Source of the DNA: an uncultured Eubacterium sp.
GTDB lineage: Bacteria > Bacillota > Clostridia > Lachnospirales > Lachnospiraceae
Assembly (NCBI GenBank): GCA_910584645.1
Contig: CAJUAU010000005.1
Span: 62,001-126,000 of the forward strand
Direction: 5' to 3'
Length of the DNA stretch: 64,000 nt
Part shown: one piece after another, positions 59,789 to 64,000 of the stretch
Numbering within the stretch: the first letter of the stretch is position 1
Layout of the letters: every line of letters starts with the position of its first letter
Notes under the pieces: model-generated
The model's input: the letters and a program-made list of their open reading frames with translations, nothing else
Told to the model about the DNA's origin: nothing
Databases searched by the model: none
Made by a program: the position numbers and the translations under genes

Positions 59789-61078
59789 TTAAAATAAATA
59801 TCTGGCAAAGTTATAAAAACCATTTTTCCAGACAACCCAGTCATGACCACCATCCAGGGTATAGAAAGTATGGTGTACTCCGTTTGCCTCTAATGCATTA
59901 TGGTAACGCTGTGGCTCTTCCTTCACCATGCCATCCTGATTTCCGTTATTTATGAGCAGATATGTGCTGTTCTTATAATACTCTGGCAGGGTAAAGGTCT
60001 CTTCTGTAAACAGCCCCTCTTCTGTCAGGCCATTATTGGTATAAGGAAAAATTCCGTAAGCCGGGCTGAAGGCACCGATGTATCCCACTTTGTCCGGCAG
60101 GGAAATACCAATGTTCAACGCCACACGTCCCCCCATGGACAGTCCCGCAATGGCAGTATTATCTCGTCCTGTTGCTACGGAATAAGTGCTTTCTATAAAA
60201 GGCATCAGATTGTCCCTGAAATCATCGAGAAACTTGTCAAAGGAATGAACATGATCCGGTGCAAATCCATCTGAAGGGTTGGCAGCATCATTCTCACGGC
60301 AGCGGCAGTTTGGCATGACAACGATCATTTCCTTCGCCTCACCCGAGGCGATCATATTGCCAATCATGATCTGTACCTTTCCATCCATCCAGTCATTTTC
60401 ATCTCCCATTCCGCCGTGGAACAGATAGATCACCGGGTATTTCTCTTCCTCCGTATAACCTTCCGGAAGAATAACATTTACATTACGGTTCTTTCCCGTT
60501 ATTGGAGAATAATAATTTGTCCTTTCAACTTTCCCATACTTGGCTCCGCTCTGGGTACTGTCAAACTTTGCCGGTGTATCCTTGATCTCAGGGTTTACCG
60601 GCGGCTTTGGCGTCGGCGTCTGAGGTGTCTCTGTCTGCCCGGGAGCCTGGGGAGAAACTGTGGGTTTCTCATTAACCGGTGTAACAGCCGGTGTACTTAC
60701 AGGCGTCGGCGTCACCTTCTGCTCTGGTGCGGGCGAAGGCTTCGCTGCTTTCTTCACTGTAACTGAAACGGTTCCGATCTTTTTGGTCTTTTTACCCAGC
60801 TTTTCTTTCACTGTGATCTTCGCCTTTCCGACCTTCAATGCCGTCATTACACCTTTCTTTGAAACTTTCACGATCTTAGTTTTGGACGATTGGAATAAAT
60901 ATTTCGCCTTTTTCTTTTTATTCTTGAGCTTAATACTTTTCTTCTGTCCGGTATTCATCGTCACCTTTTTGGTTTTGATCCCCGTCTTTTTTTCTGTTTT
61001 TGCGGTGATCAGGGAGTTTCCGCTGAACAAAACGGAAACCACCAGGGTGACGGCGATAACCCCCTTCATCTTCTTCAT
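59789..61078 (-). CDS. Secreted CE1-type esterase with a basic Ig-like module, copy 2
   Basis: A 429-residue paralog of the next gene downstream. The start is the ATG at 61078 with GGAGG eight bases upstream; the frame to 61180 has no ribosome site. The same layout is seen: signal peptide, lysine-rich Ig-like module (30-110), linker VTPTPVSTPAVTPV, and the esterase domain with VIYLFHGGMGDENDWMDGKV, IAGLSMGGRVALNIG and TLDGGHDWVVWKNGFYNF. It lies upstream in the same operon. It should release feruloyl or acetyl groups from arabinoxylan. Confidence 0.94.
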   Translation of the reverse strand: MKKMKGVIAVTLVVSVLFSGNSLITAKTEKKTGIKTKKVTMNTGQKKSIKLKNKKKKAKYLFQSSKTKIVKVSKKGVMTALKVGKAKITVKEKLGKKTKKIGTVSVTVKKAAKPSPAPEQKVTPTPVSTPAVTPVNEKPTVSPQAPGQTETPQTPTPKPPVNPEIKDTPAKFDSTQSGAKYGKVERTNYYSPITGKNRNVNVILPEGYTEEEKYPVIYLFHGGMGDENDWMDGKVQIMIGNMIASGEAKEMIVVMPNCRCRENDAANPSDGFAPDHVHSFDKFLDDFRDNLMPFIESTYSVATGRDNTAIAGLSMGGRVALNIGISLPDKVGYIGAFSPAYGIFPYTNNGLTEEGLFTEETFTLPEYYKNSTYLLINNGNQDGMVKEEPQRYHNALEANGVHHTFYTLDGGHDWVVWKNGFYNFARYLF

Positions 61079-61172
61079 TGTACCTACCTCCAGGATATTA
61101 TATAGTATTAAAACAAGTATAACATATTCAACACAAAACAGAAAGAAAAAGTTTGCTTTATATAAGCCAAAG

Positions 61173-61205
61173 GGCGCCAATTTGAATCAGATTCAAATTG
61201 GCGCC
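61173..61205. terminator. Perfect palindrome between GH2 and esterase genes; copy 3 of the GGCGCC repeat element
   Basis: GGCGCCAATTTGAATC (61173-61188), one central base and its exact reverse complement (61190-61205). Just 14 bases after the GH2 stop, it probably ends that transcript. Confidence 0.75.
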
Positions 61206-61219
61206 GCCGGGTCAGGCTT

Positions 61220-64000
61220 CTACATATAAAATTCAAACTCTATTTCCGGATCATCCATCCTGTATCTTTCCCCCAGTTCCGGCCCGCAGCTGTGGGAGCC
61301 GAGACCGCTCACCTTATAGTCGATGCGGACATGCACAAACCCGTCTTCCTCCAGTTCGTCAGTGTGGGAGGCGCTGGTCAGGTTCTGGGAACTGTAGCGG
61401 GACACATTGAATTCAAACGGTCTGTCGGCAGCGACATTCATCCCTCCCACTTCCAGCCGTCTGGCACCAGTATGGTTTCCGTGTTCCTGAGGTCTCGCAT
61501 AAGGCACATATTCCAGTGACGGACGGCTTTCATACATCCCGATCCTGGTGTGGCAGATCATATCCACATAATTTTCCTTTTCTCCCCGTCCAAAATAGCG
61601 GAATATGTCATCATCATCTGGTAATTTAAATTCAAATCCCAGTCTGGGAAGAAATTTACATCCTTCCCGCTTCTTTCCATGAAGAGATATCTTTATGCGG
61701 CCATCAGATCCAATGGTAAAAATGTTCTGGTAATACAGGAACGGCATTTTCGATATACCAGCAAGACTTCCCTCTGTTATGATCCGGTTCTCTTCTCTCA
61801 CACACTGGTATACTTTACTCCATATTTTATGATAATTAGCCGCTTCCCAATCCTCACTGTCCATTTTATCATTGTCTGTTGGAGCACGCCATACCGTAAG
61901 CTCTACTGGTTTTTCAAAGATCACCCTGCCGCCCCGTTCCATATACTCAAAATTTCCATAATGAGTGTTAAACACATATTGAAAATCTTTTCCTAATATA
62001 TGCAGCTTCTCTCCCTTTTCCTCAAACTGCACCGTACCTTCCTGATAGTCTGCCGCAGGCAGTTTCTGGATCTCCACCGGAAGTTCATGTTGTTCCATCC
62101 CGATCTCTTCCCCGCCATCCATCAGAAAAATATCCAGGAAGCAGCCCAGTTTACATTGATCCGGAAGCTGTAATTCAAGAGGATAGTCCCTGGTCTCCTT
62201 TGGCTCGATATCACAGACCAGCTGCCCTTCCTTTTCCAGCTTTCCGTCAATGACCAGTCTCCAGATAAGGCAGTATTGGTTCAGATTCGTAAAATCAAAC
62301 CGGTTGGTAACAGAGAGTTTCTGGTCTGCATAACTTGTCTTTATATTCTGGTATACTGCTTTTGCATTCAAGCTTCCCGCTTTCAGGGAGCGGTCCGAGA
62401 ACACCAGGCCGTCACAGCAGAAATTGCCATCATGGGTCTCTTCCCCAAAATCCCCGCCATATCGCAGTACTCCATCTTTTAACACTCCGTGATCCGCCCA
62501 TTCCCATATACAGCCGCCGATACATGCCGGAGTTTTATATATAATATCCCAATAGTCCTTTATATCTCCCGGTCCATTTCCCATGGCATGGGAGTATTCG
62601 CAGAGAAAATATGGGCGTGTCTCCCCTTCTCTCCGGATCAATTCCATCATCTGTTCTTCGTCACTGTACATACGGCTCACTACATCTACACCACACTGGT
62701 CCTCGATGAGAAATGCGCCTTCATAATGCACCAGCCTTGAGCTATCCCGTTTCTTTGTCCAGGCGATCATGGCATCATGATTTTTTCCATATCCACTCTC
62801 GTTGCCCATGGACCACATAATGATCGAGGGATGATTTTTGTCCCGTTCCACCATCCGGGTTACCCGGTGCACATAAGCCTCCCGCCATTGTTCCTGATGA
62901 CAGAGCCAGTCCCCGCTCTCCATATCATAATCATATTCTGCATTCCTCGTGCAGAAACCATGGGTCTCCAGATCGGTTTCATCTATGACATAAAAGCCCA
63001 TTTCATCACACAGTTCAAGCAAATACGGTGAGGGGGGATAATGAGACATGCGGATCGTATTTATGTTCAGTTTTTTCATTTTAACTAAATCATTGTAAAG
63101 ATCCTCTTCCGTAAGAGCATACCCCTTCACTGGATGGGTGTCGTGGTGGTTGACGCCCTTTAACTTCACAGAAATCCCATTTATGAGCAGCTCCCTGCAG
63201 GGGCTCACACAGATATCCCGGAAACCAACTTTCACAGGAATATACTCCCCTGCCTGCTCTGCCACCAATGTATACAAATAAGGATTCTCTGCATTCCACG
63301 TCACAGGGTCTTTCAAATCTTCTACCAGTACATTTCCATCATATAACGTATAAGGGACGCTGCAGGTGATGTGATTCCGGCCGGCCGTTATCTCGATGTC
63401 CCGAATGTGCCCTTTATTTCTTGATAATAGGTATACATCGCGGAAAATACCAGACATCCGCAGACAGTCCTGATCCTCCAGATAGCTTCCGGCACACCAC
63501 TTTAAAACTTTTATCGTCAGCCGGTTTGTACCCTTTATCAAATGATCCGTCAGCCGCAGCTCACTCTGCATATGGGAGACCTGGCTGAACCCCACATAAT
63601 TGCCATTCATGTAAAGGTAAAAACAGGAGCCCACGCCTTCCAGTACAATATAAGTTTCCCTCTCCTCCCATTCCTCAGGAATCTGGATATCCAGAGAATA
63701 GATCCCGCAGGGATTGTCGTCCGGCACATAGGGCGGATCCACCGGAAACGGATAGTTTAAATTCGTATAATAAGGTATGTCATATCCCAGCATCTGCCAG
63801 TTGGAGGGTACTGGAATACTGTCCCATTCTGTAATCTCAGCGGGCACGTCAATATCACGCTCAAAATACCTGAATTTCCACTCCCCGTTCAGATCCATAT
63901 AATAGTCCGAGGTTTCTTTTTTTCCTGCCAGCGCTTTTTCCAGTGAATCATAGGGAATATAATAAGCTCTCTGGGGCTCACAATTTTCCTGCAGCAGCTG
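61220..64000 (-). CDS. GH2 beta-galactosidase (LacZ-like), cut by the right edge
   Basis: At least 926 residues, with the N-terminus outside the window: the frame continues without a stop to base 64000 and reads a family-typical lead (CEPQRAYYIPYDSLEKALAG, then DYYMDLNGEWKF). An internal ATG at 63898 is therefore not the start. The jelly-roll, Ig-like, TIM-barrel and C-terminal lid domains are present. The acid/base Glu is in IMWSMGNESGYGKN and the nucleophile in YFLCEYSHAMGNGPG. The C-terminal Bgal small chain reads YGNFEYMERGGRVIFEKPVE and FGRGEKENYVDM. No signal peptide is visible. Confidence 0.95.
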   Translation of the reverse strand, partial: QLLQENCEPQRAYYIPYDSLEKALAGKKETSDYYMDLNGEWKFRYFERDIDVPAEITEWDSIPVPSNWQMLGYDIPYYTNLNYPFPVDPPYVPDDNPCGIYSLDIQIPEEWEERETYIVLEGVGSCFYLYMNGNYVGFSQVSHMQSELRLTDHLIKGTNRLTIKVLKWCAGSYLEDQDCLRMSGIFRDVYLLSRNKGHIRDIEITAGRNHITCSVPYTLYDGNVLVEDLKDPVTWNAENPYLYTLVAEQAGEYIPVKVGFRDICVSPCRELLINGISVKLKGVNHHDTHPVKGYALTEEDLYNDLVKMKKLNINTIRMSHYPPSPYLLELCDEMGFYVIDETDLETHGFCTRNAEYDYDMESGDWLCHQEQWREAYVHRVTRMVERDKNHPSIIMWSMGNESGYGKNHDAMIAWTKKRDSSRLVHYEGAFLIEDQCGVDVVSRMYSDEEQMMELIRREGETRPYFLCEYSHAMGNGPGDIKDYWDIIYKTPACIGGCIWEWADHGVLKDGVLRYGGDFGEETHDGNFCCDGLVFSDRSLKAGSLNAKAVYQNIKTSYADQKLSVTNRFDFTNLNQYCLIWRLVIDGKLEKEGQLVCDIEPKETRDYPLELQLPDQCKLGCFLDIFLMDGGEEIGMEQHELPVEIQKLPAADYQEGTVQFEEKGEKLHILGKDFQYVFNTHYGNFEYMERGGRVIFEKPVELTVWRAPTDNDKMDSEDWEAANYHKIWSKVYQCVREENRIITEGSLAGISKMPFLYYQNIFTIGSDGRIKISLHGKKREGCKFLPRLGFEFKLPDDDDIFRYFGRGEKENYVDMICHTRIGMYESRPSLEYVPYARPQEHGNHTGARRLEVGGMNVAADRPFEFNVSRYSSQNLTSASHTDELEEDGFVHVRIDYKVSGLGSHSCGPELGERYRMDDPEIEFEFYM

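Noticed and set aside
61079..61180. N-terminal extension of the CE1 esterase copy 2 frame
   Set aside because: No ribosome site, whereas GGAGG precedes the ATG at 61078, which also places the signal peptide at the true N-terminus.
1..64000. CRISPR arrays
   Set aside because: No series of regularly spaced repeats was seen. The 20- and 22-base repeats at 11980 and 1358 are contiguous, without spacers.
1..64000. Complete insertion sequences or prophage genes
   Set aside because: The only transposase-like trace is the Rpn-type remnant at 4399-4656. No phage structural or integrase genes were recognised.

Overview
The window looks like a chromosomal segment of a motile, sporulating Gram-positive anaerobe of the Clostridia, most likely a Lachnospiraceae-type gut bacterium. 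Support: spoIIR, mecA, a Gram-positive Tad pilus locus with DUF5702, DUF6382 and Flp1-type proteins, flagellin with fliS, a redox disulfide DUF1858 protein next to a clostridial ferredoxin, a RACo-like ASKHA protein, and a large xylan/plant-fibre locus. Base composition is moderate, with clearly AT-rich patches at about 2.2-4.7 kb, 8.98-10.2 kb and 50.8-51.6 kb. No genus is claimed.

Layout. 0-1.9 kb (minus): coaBC (cut by the left edge), panD and an Lrp/AsnC regulator, i.e. CoA precursor synthesis. 2.2-4.7 kb: a gene graveyard (remnants of acetyltransferases, a methyltransferase and an Rpn-type nuclease) around an intact RelB/RelE-type toxin-antitoxin pair. 4.8-8.9 kb: a NifX/NifB-like protein, a PurF-family protein without its catalytic cysteine, and a DUF4474 plus metallophosphoesterase pair. 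9-10.2 kb: an AT-rich nuclease plus a small alkyltransferase-like protein. 10.3-20.8 kb: housekeeping genes (mecA, ferredoxin, pgi, murG, HIT, rhomboid, flavodoxin/SCP2, RACo-like). 20.8-30.6 kb (minus): an eleven-gene Tad pilus locus under a good vegetative promoter. 31.1-35.9 kb: fliS, flagellin and a 945-residue DUF6240-type protein behind a sigma-D-like promoter. 36-42.6 kb: spoIIR, ispE, a secreted leucine-rich-repeat protein, a three-gene unit (EF-hand/His-rich secreted protein, ECF-type sigma factor, RsgI-like anti-sigma factor), a P-loop kinase and rmuC. 42.6-51.6 kb: a circularly permuted GH3 glucosidase, tRNA-Gly(CCC), MATE and DUF1294 membrane proteins, an HTH-Uma2 fusion, a BlaI/BlaR1-type pair, a truncated protein and a membrane-anchored dCTP-deaminase-like pseudoenzyme. 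51.8-64 kb: a xylan utilisation locus (GH43, GH10, GH39, an SGNH esterase, two tandem CE1-type esterases, and a GH2 beta-galactosidase cut by the right edge).

How the genes work together. The xylan locus pairs secreted enzymes (GH10 xylanase, SGNH and CE1 esterases, all with a very basic N-terminal Ig-like module that may hold them at the cell surface) with enzymes lacking signal peptides (GH43, GH39, GH3, GH2) that would finish oligosaccharides inside the cell. The Tad locus encodes its own ATPases, platform proteins, pilin, minor pilins and two prepilin peptidases. The most promising candidates for undescribed biology are the EF-hand/His-rich protein-sigma-antisigma unit, the membrane-tethered dCTP-deaminase pseudoenzyme, the nuclease/alkyltransferase-like pair, and the cysteine-less PurF protein.
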